A stretch of 64,000 nt of DNA from Anaerolineaceae bacterium (GTDB taxonomy: Bacteria > Chloroflexota > Anaerolineae > Aggregatilineales > Phototrophicaceae): the NCBI GenBank assembly GCA_002699585.1, contig PABP01000009.1, forward strand, positions 310,001-374,000, read 5' to 3'. Made by a program: the position numbers and the translations under genes. Positions 26,715 through 35,517 of the stretch are shown in pieces. Under the pieces are notes generated by a model. It made no database searches. It was not told the DNA's origin and saw nothing but the letters and a program-made list of their open reading frames with translations. Positions within the stretch are counted from its first letter, which is position 1. The number at the start of each line of letters is the position of its first letter.

Positions 26715-27251
26715 ATGATTCAGTTTGACTTTAGCACGATTGCATTCTTTGTATTTGCCGTGCTCACATTGGGTGGTGCCCTGGGTGTGGTGACGAACCG
26801 CAACCTGTTCCGGGGGACGATCTGGCTGATGGTGAGCTTGTTCGGCGTGGCGGGGCTGTACGTCCTGCTGAGTGCGCCGTTCCTGGCGGCAGTCCAGGTG
26901 TTGGTCTACATCGGTGCAATCGCCATCTTGTTTACTTTTGCGGTGATGCTCACGCGCAGCCTGACGCGCCTGAACGTGCGTTATACGCGCCTGTGGCCGA
27001 GCGCACTGGGTGCGGTGCTGTTGTTCGCCATGTTGGTGATCGGCGTCATCTGGCCCGTATTCGGCGGCAACGAACTTTACAACCAGCCGATTTCCGATGT
27101 GGTGCGTACGACAACGGACCTGGGTGTGGCGCTTGTTTCTGGCGAGGGCTATGTGCTGCCGTTTGAAGTCGCATCAATCTTACTCACCGGTGCGATGATC
27201 GGTGCCATCGTCATCGCGCGTGATGCAGACGAAGAGGAGATGGAGCAATAA
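26715..27251 (+). CDS. nuoJ: NADH-quinone oxidoreductase subunit J
   Basis: A 178-residue, five-helix subunit (ND6-like). The third helix contains the VQVLVYIGAIAILFTFAVML motif with the conserved Tyr and Gly of the pi-bulge that couples quinone chemistry to proton transfer. The stop overlaps the nuoK start by one base (TAATG), so the two are translationally coupled. Confidence 0.93.
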   Translation: MIQFDFSTIAFFVFAVLTLGGALGVVTNRNLFRGTIWLMVSLFGVAGLYVLLSAPFLAAVQVLVYIGAIAILFTFAVMLTRSLTRLNVRYTRLWPSALGAVLLFAMLVIGVIWPVFGGNELYNQPISDVVRTTTDLGVALVSGEGYVLPFEVASILLTGAMIGAIVIARDADEEEMEQ

Positions 27252-27586
27252 TGGTTCCTTTGTCTTGGTATCTGATCGTCTCAGCCGCGTTATTCAGCAT
27301 CGGTGTCTTTGGTGTGCTGTCGCGGCGCAATGGCGTCGCCGTGTTGATGGGCATCGAACTGATGCTCAACGCGGTGAATATCAATCTGGTGGCCTTCTGG
27401 CGCTATAACACCACCATCGCCAGCGTGACCGAACCCGTCCCTAGCGAACTGAGCGGTATGGTCTTTGCAGCTTTCATGTTCGTGGTGGCTGCCGCAGAAG
27501 TGGCAGTGGGCCTCGCGATTATTATTACTGTCTATCGGAATTGGCGCTCGGTCATTCCTGAAGAAACCGACACGCTGAGAGGATAG
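27251..27586 (+). CDS. nuoK: NADH-quinone oxidoreductase subunit K
   Basis: A 111-residue, three-helix subunit (ND4L-like). Two conserved membrane glutamates are visible, in GIELMLNAVNINLVA (about residue 36) and in AAAEVAVGLAIII (about residue 73). Both belong to the hydrophilic axis of complex I. It is 6 bp upstream of nuoL. Confidence 0.94.
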   Translation: MVPLSWYLIVSAALFSIGVFGVLSRRNGVAVLMGIELMLNAVNINLVAFWRYNTTIASVTEPVPSELSGMVFAAFMFVVAAAEVAVGLAIIITVYRNWRSVIPEETDTLRG

Positions 27587-27592
27587 GGCTGA

Positions 27593-30010
27593 ATGAATCT
27601 TGTGGAATTGCCACTGATTAACTTATCTGACCCCAATACGCTGCCCTGGTTGATCCCGGCTGGGCCGCTGCTGGCGTTCTTCATCATCACTTTGTTGACG
27701 AACCGCGGTAAGTGGACCCCGGCGACGGACCATGCTTATGGTGGGCATCACCCGGATTACGAAGGCATGGACGTGCCTATCGTGACCGATTGGAGCCGCA
27801 TCATCAGCATTACGGTGGGCTTGAGCGGTGTGATTGCTGCGTTGCTCATCAGTCTGAACCTGGTGGGGCAGGCTTTGGCCATCGGCGCGGGTACATTTGG
27901 TACCGGCGATAACGTCTTTGCCAGCTCGATTGCCTGGATGGCGGCTGGTGACAGTCCCTTCCGTATTGGTGTCATGATTGACCCGCTGAACCTGGCCATG
28001 CTGGTCATGGTGCCGATTGCGGTGCTGTGTATCTTCATCTATAGCATCGGCTATATGGCGCACGATCCACGCCAATCGCGCTTCTTCGCGCTGATTAGCT
28101 TGTTCTCTGGCGCCATGCTAACGCTGGTGGTCGCGGATAACCTGCTGGTGCTCTTCGTCGGCTGGGAAGTCATGGGTTTGTGTTCGTACATGCTCATCGG
28201 CTTCTGGTTTGAAAAAGAGAGTGCCTACAAAGCCGCGATCAAAGCCTTTACCGTTACCCGTGTGGCCGATGTGATCATGCTGCTCGGTATCGCTTACCTT
28301 TATAGTGTCGCTGGCACACTGAACTTCCGTGATATTCTGTTTGATCCTCAAAAACTCGAAATGTTGGCTGGAACCCCGGCCATTATTTTTGGAAGTTGGG
28401 GATTCAGCGCTGCTGGTTTGATCGGCACGCTGCTGATCGTGGGTACGATTGGTAAATCGGCTCAGTTCCCGTTGCATGTCTGGCTGCCAGACGCAATGGA
28501 AGGCCCGACCCCGGTTAGCGCGATGATCCATGCGGCGGCAATGGTTAGTGCCGGTATCTACGCGATTATCCGCATGTATCCGCTGTTTGTGGGTTCCGGC
28601 GATGCTTTCGGCGCAGCCGACCCGCATCACGGCATCTTCACGCAGCCGCTGCTGTTGATGGCGATTGTCGGCAGCTTTACGGCGCTATTCTCGGCGACGA
28701 TGGCCGTTGCTCAGAATGACGTCAAAGCGGTGCTGGCTTACTCGACCATCTCCCAGCTTGGCTTCATGATGGCGGCCCTGGGTATTGGTGCCTATATCGC
28801 GGCTGCCTTCCACCTGATTACACACGCGTTCTTCAAAGCGTTGCTGTTTATGGCTTCTGGCTCAGTGATCCACGCGATGGAACACGGTGAGCATCACGTC
28901 CATGAACATCACGCGCATGGGCATGGCGATCATCACGATGAACATGATGAAGAAGCGTCCCACGATATGGCGGAAGAACATGGTGTTTCCGGTCATGCTG
29001 AACCACCCTTCGATCCGCAGGATATGCGCAACATGGGCGGTCTCTCCAAGAAGATTCCAGTTACCTTCTACGCCTTCATGGCAGGTGGCTTCTCGCTGGC
29101 CGGTTTCCCGCTGATCACAGCCGGTTTCTGGTCGAAGGATGAAATCCTGGCGGAAGCCTGGAAGGGCACAACCGAAGGCTTCGGTCCGCATGCCCTGGTG
29201 TTCTTCATGCTGGCGATTGCGGCCTTCCTGACAGCGTTCTATACCATGCGTCAGATTGGCCTGACCTTCTGGGGTAAGGCGCGCACGGAAGAAGCTGAAC
29301 ATGCTGGGCTGGGTGGCCCGCGCAACATCGTGTCGATCACGATGCAGCTACCACTGATTATCCTGGCATTCTTTGCCTTGTTCGCGGGCTTCGTCGGTGT
29401 GCCGACGGACTTCCCGCTCTTTGGTAGCATCTTCTCGCCGGATCACAACTTCTTCCATCATCTAGTGATTTACGCACTGCCGTATACGGACGTGTTCCAA
29501 GTAGAAGCGCCGCCCTTTAATCTGCTGCCCGTGCTGACATCGTTCGCCGTGGCGTTGGGTGGTATCTGGTTGGGTTGGCGCATGTACTGGCGCAAACCGC
29601 TGGCTGCTGGCGAAGAAGACCCCATGATTAACATCCTGGGACGCCCGGTCTACATGACCTTGCAGAATCGCTATTATATGGACCAGTTCTACGAGCTGAT
29701 CCTCGTTCGCCCCTCCAAATGGATCGCGCATCAAGTCAACGTGTTCCTCGATAAAGGCATTATCGATGGCTTCTTGCACTTCCTCGCGCGTGCTTTTACC
29801 TGGATTGGCGATTTGTTCAAAGTCTTAAATATGTGGCTGATCGACGGTGTCGGCGATGGGATACCGCGTGCAATTTACAACCTCGGTGGTTGGTTGCGCG
29901 GTTCTCAGACTGGGCGTGTCCAGCAGTACTTGCTGGCTGTACTCGTCATGGTTCTCGTCATCGGCCTGTTCTTCGCGCTGACCGCAGGCAGCGCGGTGGC
30001 CGTGCAGTAG
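27593..30010 (+). CDS. nuoL: NADH-quinone oxidoreductase subunit L, enlarged
   Basis: Antiporter-like proton-pumping subunit at the tip of the membrane arm. Motifs: LFVGWEVMGLCSYMLIGFW with the TM5 Glu, GTIGKSAQFPLHVWLPDAMEGPTPVSAMIHAA with the TM7 Lys, and HAFFKALLFMASG. At 805 residues it is much longer than the roughly 613 of E. coli NuoL. One extra block is a loop rich in His and acidic residues (about 429-475). The C-terminal lateral helix region (about 700-775) also looks long, with two similar segments, GIIDGFLHFLAR and WLIDGVGDGIPRAI, before the usual QTGRVQ. It is followed by two NuoM genes. Confidence 0.95.
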   Translation: MNLVELPLINLSDPNTLPWLIPAGPLLAFFIITLLTNRGKWTPATDHAYGGHHPDYEGMDVPIVTDWSRIISITVGLSGVIAALLISLNLVGQALAIGAGTFGTGDNVFASSIAWMAAGDSPFRIGVMIDPLNLAMLVMVPIAVLCIFIYSIGYMAHDPRQSRFFALISLFSGAMLTLVVADNLLVLFVGWEVMGLCSYMLIGFWFEKESAYKAAIKAFTVTRVADVIMLLGIAYLYSVAGTLNFRDILFDPQKLEMLAGTPAIIFGSWGFSAAGLIGTLLIVGTIGKSAQFPLHVWLPDAMEGPTPVSAMIHAAAMVSAGIYAIIRMYPLFVGSGDAFGAADPHHGIFTQPLLLMAIVGSFTALFSATMAVAQNDVKAVLAYSTISQLGFMMAALGIGAYIAAAFHLITHAFFKALLFMASGSVIHAMEHGEHHVHEHHAHGHGDHHDEHDEEASHDMAEEHGVSGHAEPPFDPQDMRNMGGLSKKIPVTFYAFMAGGFSLAGFPLITAGFWSKDEILAEAWKGTTEGFGPHALVFFMLAIAAFLTAFYTMRQIGLTFWGKARTEEAEHAGLGGPRNIVSITMQLPLIILAFFALFAGFVGVPTDFPLFGSIFSPDHNFFHHLVIYALPYTDVFQVEAPPFNLLPVLTSFAVALGGIWLGWRMYWRKPLAAGEEDPMINILGRPVYMTLQNRYYMDQFYELILVRPSKWIAHQVNVFLDKGIIDGFLHFLARAFTWIGDLFKVLNMWLIDGVGDGIPRAIYNLGGWLRGSQTGRVQQYLLAVLVMVLVIGLFFALTAGSAVAVQ

Positions 30011-30019
30011 GAGATAGGC

Positions 30020-31714
30020 ATGATCGATTTTAGTATCTTTGGCATCGACCCGCTGCAAGTCCTCATTTTGTTGCCCGCGGTGGGCACGGTGGTGGTCGCA
30101 GCGTTCTTCCGGCAGATATGGCTGGCGCGTATTGGCGCTCTGGCCTTCTCCCTGCTGACGCTGGCGCTGGCGGTCGTTGTCTTCTTTACCTACCAGAACA
30201 ATGCAGAGTCCGTCAATTATGGCTATCTCATGTTCAGTGAACCGCAACCCTGGTTCGAGGTGTTAGGGTCGCAGGCATCATTCGGCATTGATGGCATCAG
30301 TGCCGCCATGATCTTGCTGACGGGTATCCTGTCGCCCCTGTCGATTCTGGTCAGTTGGGAAGTCACAGATCGTGCGCCGATGCATCTGGCGCTGCTGCTG
30401 CTGTTTGAAGTCGGCAGTATGGGCGTCTTCGCCACGACAGACTTGATGGTTTTCTTCCTTTTCTATGAACTGAGTTTGGTCCCGATGTACTTCTTGATCA
30501 ACCAGTGGGGTAGCCCTGGTGGTCGCTTGTACGCTTCGACCAAGTTTATGATTTACTCCATCGGCGGTACGTTAGGTATGCTCCTGGCGACCCAGTTGAT
30601 TGGTTGGGCGTCGTCCTTGGCGACCCCGGACATGGCCGCTCAGGTTCAGGGTGTTCTGCCTGGTTTTGAAGCTGGCATGAATACCTACAACATGCAGGCG
30701 CTTTCGGTCTTGTGGCCGCAACTCAGTAACAGCGTCGGCCTTACCTTCCTGGGTACGTCGATTGAGACGGTCAAGGCCCTGGCCTTCCTCGGCTTCTTCG
30801 TCGCCTTCGCCATCAAAGTACCGATCTGGCCCTTCCATACATGGCTGCCGGATGCACATGGTGAAGCCCCAACAGCGGGTTCCATGCTGCTGGCTGGCGT
30901 CATGCTGAAGTTGGGCGCTTATGGGTTTATTCGCCTGGTTGTGCCGCTGTTCCCCGATGTGTGGATCAGCGAAGTCTTCCTGGGGATGAACTTTGCGACA
31001 ATGTTCGCCATCCTGTCGATGCTCGGCATTGTGTTGGGCGCACTGGCCGCTTTCGGTCAAAACGACATCAAGCGTCTGGTCGCTTACAGCTCGGTGAACC
31101 ATATGGGCTTTGTCGGCCTGGGCGTTGCTGTGATGGCACTGCTTTACGGCGAAGCATGGCAAGCTGCCCAGACGGGTGGCGGCGGTTTAACAGCCGATGC
31201 TTTGCAAACAGGTATCATCGCCACCAACGGCGCGGTCATGCAGATGTTCAATCATGGCCTCAGCGCAGCGGGTATGTTCTTGCTCGCAGGTGGTTTGTAT
31301 CATAAGACACACACGCGCGATATGACCCAGTACGGTGGTTTGTGGGTACGCGCCCCAATCTTCGGTGGCATCTTCATCTTTACCAGTATGGCTAGCCTCG
31401 GCTTGCCCGGTCTGAACGGCTTCATCGGCGAGTTCCTGGTGGTACGTGGCTCCTGGCCGATCTTTACAGCCATTACGGCGCTGTCGATGGTGGGTTTGCT
31501 CTTTACGGGTAGTTACATCCTCAAGGGCATCCGGGCGGTACTGCATGGGCCATTCAATCTGAAGTGGCGGGACACGCATCTGGAACTGCACTACAACGAG
31601 ATGTGGGCTATCGCCCCGCTGATGGTTTTGATGCTGGTTACTGGTATCCTGCCGAACTGGATTCTGCTGACGATAAACGGCAGTGTGACCGCGTTATTGA
31701 ACGGGATAGGGTAA
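30020..31714 (+). CDS. nuoM: NADH-quinone oxidoreductase subunit M, copy 1
   Basis: A 564-residue antiporter-like subunit. It keeps the pump residues: the TM5 Glu in FFLFYELSLVPMYFLI, the TM7 Lys266 in FAIKVPIWPFHTWLPDAH, and the TM8 Lys in AGVMLKLGAYGF. GLPGLNGFIGEFL near the C-terminus is typical of NuoM. GGAGATAGG precedes the ATG. A second NuoM follows after 4 bp, so this organism should build a complex I with four antiporter-like subunits (L, M, M, N). Confidence 0.95.
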   Translation: MIDFSIFGIDPLQVLILLPAVGTVVVAAFFRQIWLARIGALAFSLLTLALAVVVFFTYQNNAESVNYGYLMFSEPQPWFEVLGSQASFGIDGISAAMILLTGILSPLSILVSWEVTDRAPMHLALLLLFEVGSMGVFATTDLMVFFLFYELSLVPMYFLINQWGSPGGRLYASTKFMIYSIGGTLGMLLATQLIGWASSLATPDMAAQVQGVLPGFEAGMNTYNMQALSVLWPQLSNSVGLTFLGTSIETVKALAFLGFFVAFAIKVPIWPFHTWLPDAHGEAPTAGSMLLAGVMLKLGAYGFIRLVVPLFPDVWISEVFLGMNFATMFAILSMLGIVLGALAAFGQNDIKRLVAYSSVNHMGFVGLGVAVMALLYGEAWQAAQTGGGGLTADALQTGIIATNGAVMQMFNHGLSAAGMFLLAGGLYHKTHTRDMTQYGGLWVRAPIFGGIFIFTSMASLGLPGLNGFIGEFLVVRGSWPIFTAITALSMVGLLFTGSYILKGIRAVLHGPFNLKWRDTHLELHYNEMWAIAPLMVLMLVTGILPNWILLTINGSVTALLNGIG

Positions 31715-31718
31715 ACGC

Positions 31719-33440
31719 ATGGAATTTGGTTTTGACGTCTTAACGCTCATCATCGCCATACCGACGATTGCTGGCGTTATCCTGCTGTTCATGCCTCCGG
31801 CAAATCGTGACATCATCCGTGGTGTGGCGATTACGGCTGCGGTAGCGACACTTGGCCTCTCGCTGGTGGTTTTCCTCAGCTATAACGGCCTCGTCGCGGA
31901 CGGCTCGGTCTTGAGCGGCCAACCTGCTTTCGATCAAAGTATCGGAACCAGTACGGCTACCCAGGCTTTTAGTGAGGCGATGGTCTTTGAAGCCCGCTAT
32001 ACCTGGGTCGAACAGTTGGGCATTGCATGGCATGTGGGTGTTGATGGCCTTAACGCCCCGATGGTCTTGCTAACGGGTATGGTCGCCGTCGCCGGTGTCT
32101 TGATTTCCTGGAATATTCAGGATCGTTTGCGCGAGTTCTACGCTTTCTTCATGCTGCTAGTCGCAGGTGTGTTGGGCGTTTTCGTCGCGGTCGATCTGTT
32201 TATGTTGTTCTTCTTCTACGAATTAGCGATCTTCCCCATGTACTTGTTGATTGCAGGCTGGGGTTGGGTCCGATTACGCGAATACGCCAGCATGAAGCTA
32301 ACGCTCTACATTCTGGTGGGTTCGGTGGTGGCCCTGGTTGGTGCGATTGCCATGTACTTCTTCGCTGGTAATTTCTTCAGCGGGGAGCAGGGCAGCGCGA
32401 TACTGCAAGCGGCCATCGACAGCGGCCTGTTGCCACAGGGCAGCACCGCTTATAGCTTCAATATGGTTCAGTTGACGCTGGCTGCGGAAAACGGCCTGTT
32501 CAACATTGGCGGTTACCTGGGTGTGGACGTCCTGACGTTCGGTACGTTCTGGTTCCCATTCATCTTCATTGGCTTTGCGACACTGGCTGGTGTCTTCCCG
32601 TTCCACAACTGGTCGCCGGATGGCCACGTCGCAGCACCAACGGCTGTGTCGATGATCCATGCGGGCGTGCTGATGAAGCTCGGCGCTTACGCCGCGCTGC
32701 GCGTTGGTGTCCAACTGATGCCAGAAGCGGCGCACGTTCACTTACCCTGGATCGTCTTCCTGACGCTCATCAACGTGGTATACGGTGCGTTTATCGCCTT
32801 CCGCCAACGCGACTTCAAATACGTTATCGGTTTCTCCTCGGTCAGCCATATGGGCTTGGTCAGTATGGGTTGGGCCACGATGAACCTGACGGGTATGACA
32901 GGCGCTGGCTTGCAGATGTTCAGCCACGGCGCGATGACAGCCCTTTTCTTCGGTTGTGTTGGCATGGTCTATGACCGCGCTCATACGCGCGACATCCCCA
33001 GCCTGGGTGGTTTCATCAAGCAAATGCCCTGGGTGGGTGTGGCCTTTATCGTCGGTGGTCTGACGAGTATGGGTATGCCCGGTTTCAGCGGATTTGTCGC
33101 TGAGTTCCCGATCTTCCAGGGCATGTGGGAAGCATCGCAAAATGTATCGCTGCATATCGGCGATTTCACACTATCGAATTACTATGGTCCAATCGTGATA
33201 CTGGCGGCGCTCGGTATCGTCATTACAGCGGCCTATGTGCTGCGGGTGACGGGGCAGGTCTTCTTTGGCGAGTTTGACGCCAAGAAGTACCCTGAAGTCG
33301 GGGACATCGCCATTACGGATCGTATTATCTTGCTTTTGCTGGGTGTGCCATTACTGATCCTGGGTCTGTATCCACAGATTATGGCACCCATGATCACTGA
33401 AGGCCTCAAGCCGATTGTCATGCTGCTAGGGGGTATGTAA
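31719..33440 (+). CDS. NADH-quinone oxidoreductase subunit M, copy 2 (TM7 Lys replaced)
   Basis: A 573-residue NuoM homologue. FFFYELAIFPMYLLIAGWGWVRLREYASMKL, FPFHNWSPDGHVAAPTAVSMIHAGVLMKLGAYAALR and MPGFSGFVAEFPIFQG identify the family. The TM5 Glu and TM8 Lys are kept. Aligning FATLAGVFPFH with the FAIKVPIWPFH of copy 1 places Leu289 where copy 1 has the conserved TM7 lysine. The protein is thus either a modified pump or a spacer-like subunit. It is not a recent duplicate, since the two copies are well diverged. It starts 4 bp after copy 1 and ends 3 bp before nuoN. Confidence 0.93.
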   Translation: MEFGFDVLTLIIAIPTIAGVILLFMPPANRDIIRGVAITAAVATLGLSLVVFLSYNGLVADGSVLSGQPAFDQSIGTSTATQAFSEAMVFEARYTWVEQLGIAWHVGVDGLNAPMVLLTGMVAVAGVLISWNIQDRLREFYAFFMLLVAGVLGVFVAVDLFMLFFFYELAIFPMYLLIAGWGWVRLREYASMKLTLYILVGSVVALVGAIAMYFFAGNFFSGEQGSAILQAAIDSGLLPQGSTAYSFNMVQLTLAAENGLFNIGGYLGVDVLTFGTFWFPFIFIGFATLAGVFPFHNWSPDGHVAAPTAVSMIHAGVLMKLGAYAALRVGVQLMPEAAHVHLPWIVFLTLINVVYGAFIAFRQRDFKYVIGFSSVSHMGLVSMGWATMNLTGMTGAGLQMFSHGAMTALFFGCVGMVYDRAHTRDIPSLGGFIKQMPWVGVAFIVGGLTSMGMPGFSGFVAEFPIFQGMWEASQNVSLHIGDFTLSNYYGPIVILAALGIVITAAYVLRVTGQVFFGEFDAKKYPEVGDIAITDRIILLLLGVPLLILGLYPQIMAPMITEGLKPIVMLLGGM

Positions 33441-33443
33441 TCC

Positions 33444-34988
33444 ATGCCAGAATTTGATTTTCTCGCCAGCCTGCCCGCGATCTCGGTGGAGATAGGCCTC
33501 ACCATCCTGGCGATTGTCCTGGTTTTTCTGGAATCGTATTTGCACAAGGACAACCGTCGCAATATCGCCTATGTAGCGGCTGTTAGCTTGGCTTTCCTGG
33601 CGGTTGCGCCGGTCATCTGGGCACCCACGCCGGAAACCACCGGTTTGTACTGGGGTGGCATGATCCGCTACGATGCCTTCGGTGGTATCTTCAAGATGAT
33701 GATCCTCCTGGCTGCATCACTCGTCACTCTGATGTCGATTGATGACAAGGGCGTGCATCGTAAGACGGAGTTCCACATCGTGATTGTGGTGGCAACGTTA
33801 GGCGCATCGCTGCTGGTTAGCGCTGCCGATCTGATTATGCTGTTCGTCGCGCTGGAAACCCTGTCGGTCCCCATGTATATCCTGGCCGCTTACAACCGCA
33901 CCGACCGCGAAAGTGCGGAGAGTGGTATCAAATACTTCCTGTTTGGCTCGTTCGCATCGGCCCTACTGCTGTACGGCTTTAGCTTGCTATACGGCTTTAC
34001 AGGGACTACCAATCTGCAAGGTATCGCCGTAGCCCTGACGCAGGGTGGCGATCTGGTAGCGGTGCTGGTGGCGATGGTGCTGGTCATTGCTGGGTTTGGC
34101 TTTAAGATCAGCGCGGTGCCCTTCCACTTCTGGACGCCGGATGTCTACCACGGCGCGCCAACGCCTGTTACGGGCTTTTTGAGCGTGGCTTCTAAGGCAG
34201 CGAGTTTCGCTATCCTGGTGCGCTTCTTGTTGGGCGTATTCCCGGATGCTGTCGTCATTGAAGGGCAGACTGTACAGCAGTTCTGGGTCGCTTTCGTAGC
34301 GGTCGCATCTGTTGCGTCCATGACCTTCGGTAACATCATGGCCCTGCGCCAGAGCAACATCAAGCGCCTGCTGGCGTATTCATCGATTGCTCAGGCGGGT
34401 TACGCTCTAATCGGCGTGGCTGCGCTCCAGGGTGGGGCGACCCTCAACGAGGGCGTCAACCTGGGCATTGAACTGGGTATCAGCGCCGTTGCGTTCTATA
34501 TGTTCATGTACACATTCTCCAACCTGGCGATTTTTGCAGGCATCATCGTTGTGACGAAACATGTCGGCAGCGAAGAGATCCGTGACTACGCGGGTTTGCA
34601 GCGTCGTAATCCCTGGCTGGCACTGGCACTGGCCATCGGCATTCTGTCGCTGGCGGGTATTCCCCCGGCTGCTGGCTTCTTCGGCAAGTTCTTCCTGTTC
34701 CAGGCTGCTGTTGAAAGCAGCCTGGCCGCCCTGGCGATCATCGGTGTTCTGAACTCGATCATCGCACTCTACTACTACCTGGTGGTCATCAAGGTGATGT
34801 ATGTTGATCAGGGGCCGGATGATGACAAGCCGTTCGCTTTGTCGACGCCGTATGCCTGGGCGCTGGGATTGTCTTCTATAGTCGTCTTGCTGCTGGGTAC
34901 CATTGCTGTGACCCCCATCATTGACTGGGCGCGCGAAGGCGCAAATGCGCTGGCCCAAGCTGTATCAGTGATGGTCGCTGGGATGTAG
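33444..34988 (+). CDS. nuoN: NADH-quinone oxidoreductase subunit N
   Basis: A 514-residue antiporter-like subunit (ND2). It shows the TM5 region LIMLFVALETLSVPMYILAAY with its Glu, the TM7 Lys in AGFGFKISAVPFHFWTPDVYHGAPTPVTGFLS, and LAGIPPAAGFFGKFFLFQAA. Length is close to the usual 480-510. It is the last gene of the nuo operon; no clear hairpin terminator was found in the 154 bp before the ATP synthase genes. Confidence 0.95.
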   Translation: MPEFDFLASLPAISVEIGLTILAIVLVFLESYLHKDNRRNIAYVAAVSLAFLAVAPVIWAPTPETTGLYWGGMIRYDAFGGIFKMMILLAASLVTLMSIDDKGVHRKTEFHIVIVVATLGASLLVSAADLIMLFVALETLSVPMYILAAYNRTDRESAESGIKYFLFGSFASALLLYGFSLLYGFTGTTNLQGIAVALTQGGDLVAVLVAMVLVIAGFGFKISAVPFHFWTPDVYHGAPTPVTGFLSVASKAASFAILVRFLLGVFPDAVVIEGQTVQQFWVAFVAVASVASMTFGNIMALRQSNIKRLLAYSSIAQAGYALIGVAALQGGATLNEGVNLGIELGISAVAFYMFMYTFSNLAIFAGIIVVTKHVGSEEIRDYAGLQRRNPWLALALAIGILSLAGIPPAAGFFGKFFLFQAAVESSLAALAIIGVLNSIIALYYYLVVIKVMYVDQGPDDDKPFALSTPYAWALGLSSIVVLLLGTIAVTPIIDWAREGANALAQAVSVMVAGM

Positions 34989-35142
34989 TTTTCCATCAAA
35001 ATCAAATTGCCACAGCGTTGGTCACAACAATTTCTATGAATTGCGAACCAACAGTGGCAATGTGGTGCGCTTGTGATAAAATTCTCAGGTGCACAAATTC
35101 TAACTTACCAATTTAGACAGTTACGTTGCGCGGCGAGAGAAT

Positions 35143-35466
35143 ATGAGACGCCCAAAACAGACGTCCGGCATCTCTAGCCTTGCTATCATAGTAATCAGTG
35201 CTTTAACAGGCTTCATTGCACTTGCCATCGCATTTTCTGCACTGTCGTTGGGCTTATGGATTGATGGCTTGGTCGGTCAACGAGGGCCTGCTACCGTCTG
35301 TCTGGTAGTGGCTAGTGTGCCGCTTAGCCTTTTTATCATGATCCGATTGGCGTTGTTCCTCATCAAACGGTTTAGTCACAAACCGCGAGGATCAACGTAC
35401 GCGGTTGATGACACCATTGAGGATGAGGTTCCCTTTACGGGTCCGCTAGAACATAAGGAGGAATAG
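35143..35466 (+). CDS. AtpZ/AtpI-like F0 assembly protein
   Basis: A 107-residue protein with two membrane helices (about residues 14-37 and 47-72) and the GLWIDGLVGQRGPATVC turn typical of the AtpZ/AtpI family, whose members sit at the head of ATP synthase operons and help c-ring assembly or Mg2+ entry. The C-terminal tail is acidic and soluble. It lies 51 bp upstream of atpB, which supports the call. Confidence 0.7.
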   Translation: MRRPKQTSGISSLAIIVISALTGFIALAIAFSALSLGLWIDGLVGQRGPATVCLVVASVPLSLFIMIRLALFLIKRFSHKPRGSTYAVDDTIEDEVPFTGPLEHKEE

Positions 35467-35517
35467 TCCTTTGTCCTATCATTTATCTGTATCCGTAGAT
35501 AGAGAGGAGGAAGCCAG

